NCBI RefSeq assembly: GCF_034009455.1
Contig: NZ_CP125380.1
Coordinates: forward strand, 3,857,501 to 3,921,500
Length of the DNA: 64,000 bases
Origin: Pseudomonas sp. P5_109
GTDB taxonomy: Bacteria > Pseudomonadota > Gammaproteobacteria > Pseudomonadales > Pseudomonadaceae
Direction: 5' to 3'
The notes under the pieces are model-generated. The model worked only from the letters and a program-made list of their open reading frames with translations, searched no databases and had not been told where the DNA came from. The translations under genes were made by a program, and so were the position numbers. Positions 31,336 to 40,125 of the stretch are shown here, in pieces; position 1 is the stretch's first letter, and each line of letters starts with the position of its first letter.

Positions 31336-32199
31336 ATGGACATCGACCTCGCCCGTACCTTCCTCGAAATCGTTCGCCATGGCAGCCTCGCTGCCGCCGC
31401 GCAAAAGCTGCATGTCACCCAGACCGCGATCACCGCGCGGGTGCAGAAACTCGAGAGCCAACTGGGCAGCACCCTGTTCGTGCGCAATCGTGCCGGCGCG
31501 CGCCTGACGCCCAACGGTGAAGCGTTCGTGGTGTACGCCAATCAACTGGTGCAAACCTGGGAAGCCGCGCGGCGTGATCTGCCATTACCCGAGGGCTACC
31601 GCGACGTGCTGCACATCGGTGGCGAGGTGAGCCTGTGTAACCCGTTGATGCTCGGCTGGGCCGGCGAAATCCGCAAGAACATCCCCAGCCACGCCTTGCG
31701 TATGGAAATCCGTGACGGCGAAAACCTGCTGCGCCAACTGGAGTTGGGCGTTCTGGATGCCGCGCTGGTGTATCAGCCCGAGTATTGGCCGCGTCTGCAG
31801 GTCGAGCAGATTCTCGAAGAAAAACTGATCCTCGTGCGCCTGGCCGACAGGCCCGATCCTTATGTGTACATCGATTGGGGTGCTGATTTCCGGCGCCAGC
31901 ACGATGCCGCCCTGCCGGAAAAAGCCAAGGCTGCCCTGAGCTTCAACCTCGGCCCGCTGGGCTTGCAGTACCTTCTCGAAAACGGCGGCAGTGGTTACTT
32001 CCGCACCCGTGTCGTACAGAGTTATCTCGACAGCGGCGCCCTGGAACGGGTGCCCAAGGCTCCCGAATTCAACTACCCGACCTATCTGGTCTATTCGCGC
32101 GATCGTGACTCGCCGACACTGCAACGCGCCTTCGACCTGCTGCGTAAAGTCATCGATTCCGACGAAGACTGGTCGCAACGCTGGGACCCGCTGACCTGA
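31336..32199 (+). CDS. LysR-family transcriptional regulator
   Basis: A 287-residue regulator with the N-terminal winged helix-turn-helix (TFLEIVRHGSLAAAAQKLHV, then QTAITARVQKLESQLG) at about residues 8-50 and a substrate-binding domain after residue 90. The ligand cannot be inferred. It lies 106 bp upstream of the hydroxylase/SRPBCC gene in the same direction, so it may regulate or be co-transcribed with that pair, although no inverted-repeat T-N11-A operator was recognised. Confidence 0.92.
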   Translation: MDIDLARTFLEIVRHGSLAAAAQKLHVTQTAITARVQKLESQLGSTLFVRNRAGARLTPNGEAFVVYANQLVQTWEAARRDLPLPEGYRDVLHIGGEVSLCNPLMLGWAGEIRKNIPSHALRMEIRDGENLLRQLELGVLDAALVYQPEYWPRLQVEQILEEKLILVRLADRPDPYVYIDWGADFRRQHDAALPEKAKAALSFNLGPLGLQYLLENGGSGYFRTRVVQSYLDSGALERVPKAPEFNYPTYLVYSRDRDSPTLQRAFDLLRKVIDSDEDWSQRWDPLT

Positions 32200-32305
32200 G
32201 ACCGGTTTGCACCGGATCATGGCCGTTGTGTCCTTGAGGTTCAGCCCGTCAAATCATCGGGATCGGCTAATCTTAAGGAGATAACAAAAACGACAGGTGA
32301 TTGCA

Positions 32306-33451
32306 GTGAGGCAGACCACCGAAGGATTCCGCAGCCGCTACCGTGCCGACATTCGTCCACTCTACAACCCTTGGCTGCATGGCGCTTTTGTCCTGGTGTT
32401 CGGGGCACTGGCGATCAGCGCGTTCTGGAGCAACGTGCACCAGGTGCGGCCGACAGAATGGCTGGCGGTGCCCGTCACGCTGCTGTTGTTCAACCTCGGC
32501 GTGTACATGGTGCATCGCCATCTGGGGCATCATAAAAAGAGCTTCGCCCGGCTGTTTTATGCCCGTCACGCCGGCGACCACCACAGTTTTTTCACCCCCG
32601 GCCACATGACCTACGACAGCGCGCGCGACTGGCGGGTGATTCTGTTTCCGGCCTGGCTGATCGTGCTGCACACGCTCGCCGTCGCCCTGCCCCTCTGGTG
32701 GCTGCTCAAGCAATTGAATACCAACGTCGCCGGACTGGTCGGCGGCTTTCTTGTCCTCGGCTACCTGGCTTATGAAGTATTTCATGCCTGCGAGCATCTG
32801 CCGCCGCGCAACCCGCTCACGCGGTTGCCGTGGATCCGCCAGATGCGCCGGCTGCACGAGTTGCACCACCGCCGCGAACTGATGCAAGAGCGTAATTTCA
32901 ACATCGTTTTCCCGCTGATGGATTACCTGTTCGGCACCCTTTATTGGGAGCCGGAACCTGCGCCGCTCAACCCGACGAGAACGCCCATGACCCGCATGCA
33001 GCATCAGATTGTCATTGCCGGACGCCCGATCGAAGTACTGGCCTACGCCAGCACCGTGACCCTCTGGCCGCAATGGCACCCTTCGTCGCTGCATATCGAT
33101 GGGCCAAAAGGCCCGTTGCATGCCGGCGCACGTTTCGAGGAGGACATCCGTGCCGGCGGCCGCGACGGGCACTTGAGCTGGGAGGTGGCCGAGTACCTGC
33201 CCGGACGGCGCTGGAGCGCCCGGGCCGAGGGTGATCATGGCCTGTCGCTGGTGGTCACCTATGAATGCGATGCCACAGGCGACAACACACATTTCGTCCG
33301 GACCCTGGAGTATCAATTCAGCGGTCTGGCGATGCGGATCGCCAACCGGTTGCTGCTCAAGCGGCGCATCGACCGGGAATCGGCGGCTTCGCTGCAGGCG
33401 TTGCGCGACAAGGCGCAGAATTACCTGGTGACCACAGGGGTCAGCGCGTGA
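32306..33451 (+). CDS. Fatty acid hydroxylase-like / SRPBCC fusion protein
   Basis: A 381-residue two-domain protein. The first ~230 residues are a polytopic membrane di-iron hydroxylase/sterol desaturase-like domain with His clusters HRHLGHH, HAGDHHSF and HELHHRR. The remainder, from about RMQHQIVIAGRP, is an SRPBCC (START-like) hydrophobic-ligand domain with VTLWPQWHPSS. The GTG at 32306 was chosen because AGGTGA stands five bases upstream. A GTG at 32297 would lie inside that site. It overlaps the next gene by GTGA. A lipid or sterol-like substrate is suggested by both domains but remains unknown. Confidence 0.8.
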   Translation: MRQTTEGFRSRYRADIRPLYNPWLHGAFVLVFGALAISAFWSNVHQVRPTEWLAVPVTLLLFNLGVYMVHRHLGHHKKSFARLFYARHAGDHHSFFTPGHMTYDSARDWRVILFPAWLIVLHTLAVALPLWWLLKQLNTNVAGLVGGFLVLGYLAYEVFHACEHLPPRNPLTRLPWIRQMRRLHELHHRRELMQERNFNIVFPLMDYLFGTLYWEPEPAPLNPTRTPMTRMQHQIVIAGRPIEVLAYASTVTLWPQWHPSSLHIDGPKGPLHAGARFEEDIRAGGRDGHLSWEVAEYLPGRRWSARAEGDHGLSLVVTYECDATGDNTHFVRTLEYQFSGLAMRIANRLLLKRRIDRESAASLQALRDKAQNYLVTTGVSA

Positions 33452-34527
33452 GCAGAACCTTCAAGTGCCTGTTGCTGATCATCGTCGTCATCGGCGCCTT
33501 CCTGCTGCTGATGCCGACCAAGGTGCGACCGGTGGCCTGGACGCCACAGCCTGCGCCATCCCTGTCCAGCGGAATCTACGCCGCGAATCAGCGGCTCAAG
33601 GGCGTGGAGCGCATCGGTGCCACCGACATCGACGGGCCGGAAGCCTTGTTGCTGGAAAACGATATGCTCATTACCGGCCTGCACGACGGTCGCCTGATCA
33701 GCACCAGCCTGGATGGCAAGACCCGGAAAGTCCTGGCCGATACCGGTGGCCGGCCACTGGGCCTGGCCCGGCATCCGAATGGCCTGCTGGTGATCGCCGA
33801 TGCAGTCAAAGGCTTGTTGTCACTCGACGCCCAGGGGCGCCTGGTGGCCCTGACCACAGAGTCTGACGGCGTTCCCTTCGGCTTTACCGACGATGTGGCT
33901 ATCGACAAACCGGGTCATTACGCCTATTTCAGCGATGCGTCGCGCCGCTTCGGCTATGGTCACGACGGTGAGGCCGTGCTCGAACACGGCGGTGACGGTC
34001 GCCTGCTGCGCTACGACTTCCAGACCGGCAAGACATCGGTTGTGCTGGACAAGCTGGAGTTTGCCAACGGCGTGACCCTGGGACCGGACGATGCCTATGT
34101 CCTGGTCAATGAAACCGGCGCCTACCGCATCAGTCGCTATTGGCTCAGCGGCCCCAAGGCCGGTACCCACGACCTGTTCATCGATAACCTGCCGGGGCTC
34201 CCGGACAACCTGTCGTTCAATGGCCACGACCGGTTCTGGGTAGCATTGTATGCCCCCCGCAACGCCTTGCTCGATGGCACGGCGGCGCATCCGTTCGTGC
34301 GCAAGATGATCGTGCGGGCCATGACCGTCTTGCCCAACCCCGTGGAAAAGCGCGGGTTTGTCCTGGGCCTGGACCTTGAAGGCAAAGTGATCGCCAATCT
34401 GCAGGACGACAGCAGCGACAACTACTCACCGATCACCACGGTGCGCGAGTACGGGGACTGGTTGTATTTCGGCTCACTGAAAGCGCAGAACATGGCGCGG
34501 TTGCCTTTGAGCAAGGCATTGCAATGA
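33448..34527 (+). CDS. SMP-30 / strictosidine synthase-like beta-propeller protein
   Basis: A 359-residue protein with an N-terminal membrane anchor or uncleaved signal (LLLIIVVIGAFLLLM), so the propeller probably faces the periplasm. Repeated blades include GRPLGLARHPNGLLVIAD and FANGVTLGPDDAYVLVNET, and the motif LPGLPDNLSFNGHDRFWVAL is typical of strictosidine synthase-like and gluconolactonase-like hydrolases. The GTG start overlaps the stop of the hydroxylase/SRPBCC gene, so the two proteins are produced together and may act on one hydrophobic substrate or lactone. The reaction is not known. Confidence 0.8.
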   Translation: MSRTFKCLLLIIVVIGAFLLLMPTKVRPVAWTPQPAPSLSSGIYAANQRLKGVERIGATDIDGPEALLLENDMLITGLHDGRLISTSLDGKTRKVLADTGGRPLGLARHPNGLLVIADAVKGLLSLDAQGRLVALTTESDGVPFGFTDDVAIDKPGHYAYFSDASRRFGYGHDGEAVLEHGGDGRLLRYDFQTGKTSVVLDKLEFANGVTLGPDDAYVLVNETGAYRISRYWLSGPKAGTHDLFIDNLPGLPDNLSFNGHDRFWVALYAPRNALLDGTAAHPFVRKMIVRAMTVLPNPVEKRGFVLGLDLEGKVIANLQDDSSDNYSPITTVREYGDWLYFGSLKAQNMARLPLSKALQ

Positions 34528-34560
34528 GCAGTCCCCCTTCCTGAATTCACCGAAGCCCCC

Positions 34561-34652
34561 ATGTGGGAGCGGGCTTGCTCGCGAAGGCGTAGTGTCAGTC
34601 GACATCACTTTTGAATGACCAACCGCATTCGCGAGCAAGCCCGCTTCCACAA
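34561..34652. repeat. REP inverted pair (GTGGGAGCGGGCTTGCTCGC family)
   Basis: Arms TGTGGGAGCGGGCTTGCTCG and its near complement surround GTCAGTCGACATCAC-type spacer sequence. A third REP family in this window. Confidence 0.85.
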
Positions 34653-34662
34653 GGGACGGTGT

Positions 34663-34824
34663 TCATTCTGAATCGACGTCGACACCCTCATCCTCCGGAA
34701 ACTCATCAATGCCCGGCTCTTCCTCGGGATTGGCCGTGGTGTGTTCGGGGCTCAGCGGTTCGGGATGAGTGGGTATCGGGTCGTAGCCACCCTGTTGTTC
34801 GCTTGGGTATTTGGGCTGGGTCAT
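34663..34824 (-). CDS. Small acidic hypothetical protein
   Basis: A 53-residue, very acidic, proline-rich peptide (MTQPKYPSEQQGGYDPIPTH at the start; EFPEDEGVDVDSE at the end). It is preceded by a clear GAGGTGCCTC ribosome-binding site, which decides the start over an ATG 27 bases upstream. It is likely disordered. No function is recognised. Confidence 0.65.
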   Translation of the reverse strand: MTQPKYPSEQQGGYDPIPTHPEPLSPEHTTANPEEEPGIDEFPEDEGVDVDSE

Positions 34825-34939
34825 GAGGCACCTCGTTGAGAGCCGTAGCATCGGTCTCTGAGCATTCGAGGTGCCGGTTCGGTTTGCCGTTCCAACTTTT
34901 CAGCCACCGATCGTCGGTGGCAGGTTCGGTGAGGCAGGG

Positions 34940-35167
34940 CTACGAGCCCAGTTGCTTGACGATCTTGTCCTTGACCTGCAAACGCACCTCCTTGAGCTTC
35001 CTTACCATGTCATCGTTGGATTTGGCCTCCTCTGCCTTCACCACTTCGGCATCCGCCTGGGAATACTTGTTAAGCAGTGAATCCAGTAACGGATCCTTGG
35101 TGCGTTTCTGCTGGATTTCTTCCTTTGAGCGTTTCAGATCCTGATAAAGGTCATGGGGCACCGGCAT
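34940..35167 (-). CDS. YdcH-like / DUF465 coiled-coil protein
   Basis: A 75-residue, charged, helix-forming protein beginning MPVPHDLYQDLKRSKEEIQQ and continuing with KRTKDPLLDSLLNKYSQADA, the pattern of YdcH/DUF465 small proteins. GGAGGTGTTCC directly precedes the chosen ATG. Function is unknown. It lies divergent from the DUF4142 gene, next to a second small acidic protein in the same orientation. Confidence 0.7.
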   Translation of the reverse strand: MPVPHDLYQDLKRSKEEIQQKRTKDPLLDSLLNKYSQADAEVVKAEEAKSNDDMVRKLKEVRLQVKDKIVKQLGS

Positions 35168-35385
35168 GGAACACCTCCGTTTGTTGATCGGCAGCGAAAC
35201 GCGATCTATTGCGTTCACCAACTATCAGAATGGCCTTGGTTAGGCGGTTCTGTCGACCACCTGTCAGACCAGCGGTGTCCGTTCGTCGTCGTGTCGCAAA
35301 TGCGATAAAACCTTTGCCTGCGCCAGCGCCTCCACCGGTTAACGATCATTCGATCACCTTTTGCAACCTGCGTGGAGAATCACCT

Positions 35386-35907
35386 ATGGACGGATTCAAC
35401 GTGCGTCACCTGGTCCTCGCTGTTGCCCTTGGCAGTTGCATCGGCAGCGCCCTGGCTGCCACTTCCAATGATTTTGTCGACAAAGCCGCGGCTGGCGGCA
35501 TCGCCGAAGTCGAGGCCAGCCGGCTGGCCCTGGAAAAAAGTGCATCAGCCGACGTCAAGGAATTCGCCAACATGATGATTACCGATCATTCCAAGGCCAA
35601 CGATGAACTGGCCGCACTGGCGAAAAAATACGACATCGAAGTGCCGGACAGCACGACACTGACCAAACAAGCCAAGGAAAAAATCCTCGATATGCGTGAC
35701 GAGTCCTTCGACGCAGCCTATGCCGACAATCAGGTCAAGGCTCATGAAGAAGCCATCGAGCTGTTCAAGAAGGAGGCCAATACAGTGACGGACGACCGGG
35801 TCAAAGGTGCCACCGAGCTCAAGGGCTTTGCGCAAAAAATGCTGCCGGCCCTGGAAAAACACCTCGGGATGGCGAAGACACTTCAGGCCGCCCATCCAGG
35901 CAAATAG
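35386..35907 (+). CDS. DUF4142 periplasmic protein
   Basis: A 173-residue exported protein with a signal peptide (VRHLVLAVALGSCIGSALA, cleavage near residue 24) and a four-helix ferritin-like DUF4142 domain. Conserved stretches are FVDKAAAGGIAEVEASRLAL, VKEFANMMITDHSKANDEL and KGFAQKMLPALEKHL. Genes of this family often respond to general stress in pseudomonads, but the role is unknown. The start follows GTGGAGAATCACCT. Confidence 0.85.
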   Translation: MDGFNVRHLVLAVALGSCIGSALAATSNDFVDKAAAGGIAEVEASRLALEKSASADVKEFANMMITDHSKANDELAALAKKYDIEVPDSTTLTKQAKEKILDMRDESFDAAYADNQVKAHEEAIELFKKEANTVTDDRVKGATELKGFAQKMLPALEKHLGMAKTLQAAHPGK

Positions 35908-35943
35908 CAGGGCCAACAATGCGACCGATGTGGCAAAGGGTGC

Positions 35944-38055
35944 TTAGCCGCTAAGCACCGTGCGCACCATCTGCCTGAGCGCATCGGGATTGTAGGGTTT
36001 GCTCAGCAAGTGGGTGTCGGGGCTGAGCTGGTGATTGCGCGAGATGATGTCGCGGGTATGCCCCGAGGTAAACAGCACGGCCACCGGTGGCTCCTGCACT
36101 TTCGCCCAGGCCGCCAGGTCCGAGCTCTTGATCAGGCCTGGCATGACCACGTCGGTGAATATCAGGTCCACCGCCAGGCCTTCCAGCAACATCTGCATGG
36201 CGACGTCACCGTTGGTGGCCGTGAGGATCTGATAACCTTCTTCACGCAACAGTTCCACCACCGACACCCGCACGGCCTCATTGTCTTCGACTACCAGGAT
36301 GCGTTCGTGCCCGCCCCGCTGCGACACACCGGGGCCCGGCGCTTCACTGGAGGCCGCGCGCAAGGTGCGCGGAAAATACAGCTGCACCCGGGTGCCCTGC
36401 CCGACGTCGCTGGCAATTTCGATATGTCCGCCACTCTGTTTGACGAAACCAAACACCATGCTCAAGCCTAATCCGGTGCCCTGACCGTCGGCCTTGGTGG
36501 TGAAGAATGGCTCGAACGCCTGGGCCAGCACCTGCGGCGGCATGCCGACGCCAGTATCCGTCACGGACACCCGTACATAGTCCCCGGCGGAGATGCCCTT
36601 GCCGGCGCAAAATTGGTGACCCAGGACGATGTTTTCCGCACAAAGATCAATCCGGCCCTCGCCTTGAAGGGCGTCACGGGCATTGATCGCCAGATTGAGA
36701 ATGGCGTTTTCCAGTTGGTTGCGATCGACAAACACATTCCAGGAGTCTTCGGGTGCCGTCATTTGAACTTGAAGGGTTTCACCCAAGGCACGCAGCAACA
36801 GCTCCGCCAGGCCATCGAAAATCTGCCGCAACGTAAAGACCGCAGGCGACAACGGTTGGCGTCGGGCGAAGGCAAGCAATTGCGAGGACAGCTTGGCACC
36901 GCGCTCGACCGCAGCAATGGACGCCGATACCCGACGCTGCACATTGGGGTTATCCGGCTCATGGCGCGCGAGCAGGTGCAGGTTGCCGGCGATCACTTGC
37001 AACAGGTTGTTGAAGTCATGGGCCACACCACCGGTGAGGCCGCCGATGGCTTCGAGTTTCTGTGACTGGCGCAGTTGCTCCTCCGCCGCCAGCCGCGCCT
37101 CGACCTCTTCGGCCACCCGTTGTTCGAGGTTGCGGGTGAACTTGAGCAGGGATTCTTCGGCGGTCTTGCGCTCGTGGATATCGATCAGCACACCGGGAAA
37201 ACGAAACGCCTCGCCCTGCTCATCGAACTCGCAACAACCGCTGGCGAGCACCCAGAGGTAACTGCCGTCGGGACGCTGGATCCGGTATTCGACGTTGTAC
37301 GGTTCACCTGTCTCGACCGACAGTGTGACCCGCTCCTGGACCCAGCCACGGTCATCCGGATGGATCCGGCTTTCAGCGATTTCCTGGGACAGGTCTTGCA
37401 GATCCTGCCCGGGTGGATAGGAAAACGTGCGGACGAAGCGCTCATCACCCGACAGTACGTTGGTTTTTATGTTCCAGACAAAGGAACCGAGCAAGGCACC
37501 GGCGTTCAGCGCCAGGCGCACCCGTTCGTTGTCGGCGCGGTAGGCGTCTTCGGCCGCCTGTCGCCGGCGTTCGGATATCACCCGCTCCGTCGTTTCCACC
37601 ACCATGGCCATGACCCCGCCCGGGCGCCCGTCATCGTCGGCCACCGGACTGTAATAGAGGTCGAGCCAGACATCCTCGGGAACGCCATCGCGCAGCAATA
37701 CCAGGACTTTATTGCGATAGGACAGGGTGCCACCCGCCAGGCAGGTATCCACCACGTTACGATTGAATTCGGCGACTTCCGGCCAGCCCAACTCCACAGC
37801 GGAGCCGAGCAGATACGGATGACGTCCACCGGCAAACTTCGAGTAGGCGTCGTTGTAGATCATGTACCCGGACTGGCCCCAGAGCATGACCATCGGCAAC
37901 GGCGAGGCGAGCATCAACCGCACCGCACTGTTCAGGCTCTTGGACCATGAGTCGAGCGGGCCGAGTTCGGTCAGGCTCCAGTCGAACGCACGAATGCGCC
38001 CGGCCATTTCGCCATTCCACCCGGCACACCCGTGGCTATCCGCTAGAAACTGCAT
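35944..38055 (-). CDS. Hybrid PAS sensor histidine kinase with receiver domain
   Basis: A 703-residue cytosolic signalling protein without membrane helices. In order it has a first PAS-like domain (about 40-155), a second PAS/PAC domain (about 175-300, with RIHPDDRGWVQERV) and a short coiled coil. A HisKA box with the phospho-acceptor His346 in GGVAHDFNNLLQ follows. Then come the ATPase N/G boxes (NLAINARDAL, DTGVGMPP, GTGLGLSMVFGF) and a receiver with Asp635 in IFTDVVMPG. The signal is unknown. No partner regulator is adjacent, so phosphate is probably relayed to an unlinked protein. Confidence 0.92.
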   Translation of the reverse strand: MQFLADSHGCAGWNGEMAGRIRAFDWSLTELGPLDSWSKSLNSAVRLMLASPLPMVMLWGQSGYMIYNDAYSKFAGGRHPYLLGSAVELGWPEVAEFNRNVVDTCLAGGTLSYRNKVLVLLRDGVPEDVWLDLYYSPVADDDGRPGGVMAMVVETTERVISERRRQAAEDAYRADNERVRLALNAGALLGSFVWNIKTNVLSGDERFVRTFSYPPGQDLQDLSQEIAESRIHPDDRGWVQERVTLSVETGEPYNVEYRIQRPDGSYLWVLASGCCEFDEQGEAFRFPGVLIDIHERKTAEESLLKFTRNLEQRVAEEVEARLAAEEQLRQSQKLEAIGGLTGGVAHDFNNLLQVIAGNLHLLARHEPDNPNVQRRVSASIAAVERGAKLSSQLLAFARRQPLSPAVFTLRQIFDGLAELLLRALGETLQVQMTAPEDSWNVFVDRNQLENAILNLAINARDALQGEGRIDLCAENIVLGHQFCAGKGISAGDYVRVSVTDTGVGMPPQVLAQAFEPFFTTKADGQGTGLGLSMVFGFVKQSGGHIEIASDVGQGTRVQLYFPRTLRAASSEAPGPGVSQRGGHERILVVEDNEAVRVSVVELLREEGYQILTATNGDVAMQMLLEGLAVDLIFTDVVMPGLIKSSDLAAWAKVQEPPVAVLFTSGHTRDIISRNHQLSPDTHLLSKPYNPDALRQMVRTVLSG

Positions 38056-38208
38056 CGGCTGGCTCTATCCCGGAAATTGCACCCGTTTGTTTCGAGCATT
38101 TCGGACGCGATTCGTTTCATAGAGGTATAGCTGATTCTCGCGGGAGCCTTTGTCGAGTCGGGAACTTGCGGCCGGCAGCGACTCCCACATTTTGATCTTC
38201 GGTGTGGC

Positions 38209-38898
38209 CTAGACCTCAATCAAATGCTTGAGCGGGTTGTAACTGCTTTTCAGGGTCGCCGCGACATCCAGGATGGCCTTCTCGATACCATTCAAGTGCA
38301 TGCAGGTCAGCTCGATGGCTGCGCTCTGGTTGCCCGCTTCGATGTATTCGATCAGCCGCAGGTGTTCATCGTCGCGACAGGCCTCATGGCTGTCGTCATC
38401 CAGCGCGGCGGCATACAGCGACGCCCGGGAAATCAGCTTCTGGAACCAGTCGAGCAGCACCGGGTTGTTCAGGCTGCGGGCCAGTTTGATGTGGAACTCG
38501 CCGAGCAGGTGAATCAGCCGTTCGTGGTCGCCGCTTTGATGCGCTTCATCTTCGAGCAGCAAATGATCGCGCAGGTCCTGGGTCACCGCCGTATCGCGAC
38601 GACGGCACAGTTCACTGACGATACCGATCTCGACCAGACGCCGGGTTTCGAACAGCGAGCGGATCTCCTCGTCACTGGGCAGCGATACCGATGCACCTTT
38701 ATTGGGCTCGGTGGTGACCAGTCCGTCGGCTTCCAATTGCTTGAGCGCAGCTCGCACAGACGTGCGGCTGACATTGAACAGCTCGGCCAAAGAAGCTTCG
38801 CCAAGCTTCATTCCCGGACGCAACGAGCGCTTGCTGATCGCCTCGTAAACCCCTTGGTAGACGCGGTCGACCGTGGTTTCCAGTTTCTTTTCCGTCAT
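38209..38898 (-). CDS. GntR-family (FCD) transcriptional regulator
   Basis: A 229-residue regulator with an N-terminal winged helix (SLAELFNVSRTSVRAALKQL, residues ~37-56) and a C-terminal FCD ligand-binding domain carrying metal-site residues typical of FadR-like proteins (DEAHQSGDHERLIHL, EFHIKLA, DEHLRLIEYIEAGN). It is divergent from the polyamine-type ABC importer, 140 bp apart. The shared intergenic region holds a TTGCATACAA-type operator candidate. It most likely represses the transporter and amidohydrolase genes until a substrate is present. Confidence 0.92.
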   Translation of the reverse strand: MTEKKLETTVDRVYQGVYEAISKRSLRPGMKLGEASLAELFNVSRTSVRAALKQLEADGLVTTEPNKGASVSLPSDEEIRSLFETRRLVEIGIVSELCRRRDTAVTQDLRDHLLLEDEAHQSGDHERLIHLLGEFHIKLARSLNNPVLLDWFQKLISRASLYAAALDDDSHEACRDDEHLRLIEYIEAGNQSAAIELTCMHLNGIEKAILDVAATLKSSYNPLKHLIEV

Positions 38899-38994
38899 TC
38901 ATCAACTCCTGGCGCCCTGTGCAACCAACCCTGGCGAATGAACAGCCTATGAAAAAGGGGCTTGCACGGGCAGATTAATCCGGGTATTTCTAAA

Positions 38995-39017
38995 TTGCAT
39001 CCAGATTTTGCATACAA
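38995..39017. promoter_or_regulatory. Candidate GntR operator: repeated TTGCATNCA boxes
   Basis: TTGCATCCAG (38995) and TTGCATACAA (39008) are direct repeats 13 bp apart. The second is one base off the palindrome TTGTATACAA that FCD-type GntR regulators commonly bind. They lie just upstream of the ABC ATPase start. Confidence 0.5.
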
Positions 39018-39038
39018 TAATTAGAGGAATGCACCAAT

Positions 39039-40124
39039 ATGGGTCATCCAGTTGCAATTGAAGTGCGAAACGTCTCAAAACGATATTCCGACGATCCAGG
39101 CTTGGCACCCGCCCTGGACAACGTCTCGGTCGACATTGCCGACAACGAATTCTTCACCCTGCTCGGCCCCTCAGGCTGCGGCAAGACCACCCTGTTGCGC
39201 ACCATCGCCGGCTTCGAGCACGTCAGCGAAGGTGAGATCCGCCTTGCGGGCGAGCCGGTCAACGATTTACCGCCGTTCAAGCGTCGGGTCAACACGGTGT
39301 TCCAGAGTTACGCGCTGTTTCCGCACATGAGTGTCGCGCAGAATATCGCCTTCGGCCTCGAGATGCAGGGCCTTGATCGCAAACTGATCCCCCAGCGCGT
39401 CAATGAAATGCTCGCACTGGTGCAAATGCAGCACCTGGCCAAGCGCAAACCGGCCGAACTGTCCGGCGGCCAACAGCAGCGGGTGGCTCTGGCCCGGGCC
39501 CTGGCGCCGAAGCCAAAAGTGTTGTTGCTGGACGAACCGCTGTCGGCGCTGGACCTCAAGCTGCGCAAGGAAATGCAGGTCGAACTCAAGCGCGTGCAGA
39601 AAGAAGCCGGGATCACCTTCATTTTCGTCACCCACGACCAGGAAGAAGCGCTGACCCTGTCTGATCGCATCGCCGTGATGTCCGCCGGCAAGATCCTGCA
39701 AATCGGCACGCCCAACGATATCTACGAGCGGCCGCAACACCAGTTCGTCGCGCAGTTCATCGGCGACATCAATTTCCTTCCCGGCCACCTCAAGCGTGGC
39801 CAGCAGAACGAAAAGCTTTTCGTGCCCAACGGCATGCCAGTGGAGATCCCCTGCCCGGCCCAGGGCTTTGACGGCAGCAAGGTGCAACTGGCGTTCCGCC
39901 CCGAGCGTTCGCAACTGGTCGAGCCGACGCAGCCACATCATCTGCGCGGTGTGATCGAGGCCGTGCTGTATGTCGGCACGGCCACGCTCTACCAATGCCG
40001 CCTGAACAACGACATCAAGGTCATGCTGCGCGAGAACAACGAAGGCCTGAACCACGGCCGGGTGGTGGGTGATCGCGTCGCGGTCCACCTGCCGCCCCAT
40101 GCCTGCCTGCTGATGGAGGCCTGA
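39039..40124 (+). CDS. Polyamine-type ABC importer, ATP-binding subunit
   Basis: A 361-residue PotA-like ATPase. It has Walker A GPSGCGKTT (43-51), signature LSGGQQQRVALARAL, Walker B VLLLDEPLSALD and switch VTHDQEEALTLSD. A C-terminal TOBE domain (about 265-361) is usual for the spermidine/putrescine and Fe3+ importer class. GAGGAATGCACCAAT precedes the start. It is followed after a single base by the first permease. The substrate is not settled by this subunit. The linked amidohydrolases argue for a nitrogen-rich compound rather than a common polyamine. Confidence 0.92.
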   Translation: MGHPVAIEVRNVSKRYSDDPGLAPALDNVSVDIADNEFFTLLGPSGCGKTTLLRTIAGFEHVSEGEIRLAGEPVNDLPPFKRRVNTVFQSYALFPHMSVAQNIAFGLEMQGLDRKLIPQRVNEMLALVQMQHLAKRKPAELSGGQQQRVALARALAPKPKVLLLDEPLSALDLKLRKEMQVELKRVQKEAGITFIFVTHDQEEALTLSDRIAVMSAGKILQIGTPNDIYERPQHQFVAQFIGDINFLPGHLKRGQQNEKLFVPNGMPVEIPCPAQGFDGSKVQLAFRPERSQLVEPTQPHHLRGVIEAVLYVGTATLYQCRLNNDIKVMLRENNEGLNHGRVVGDRVAVHLPPHACLLMEA

Positions 40125-40125
40125 G

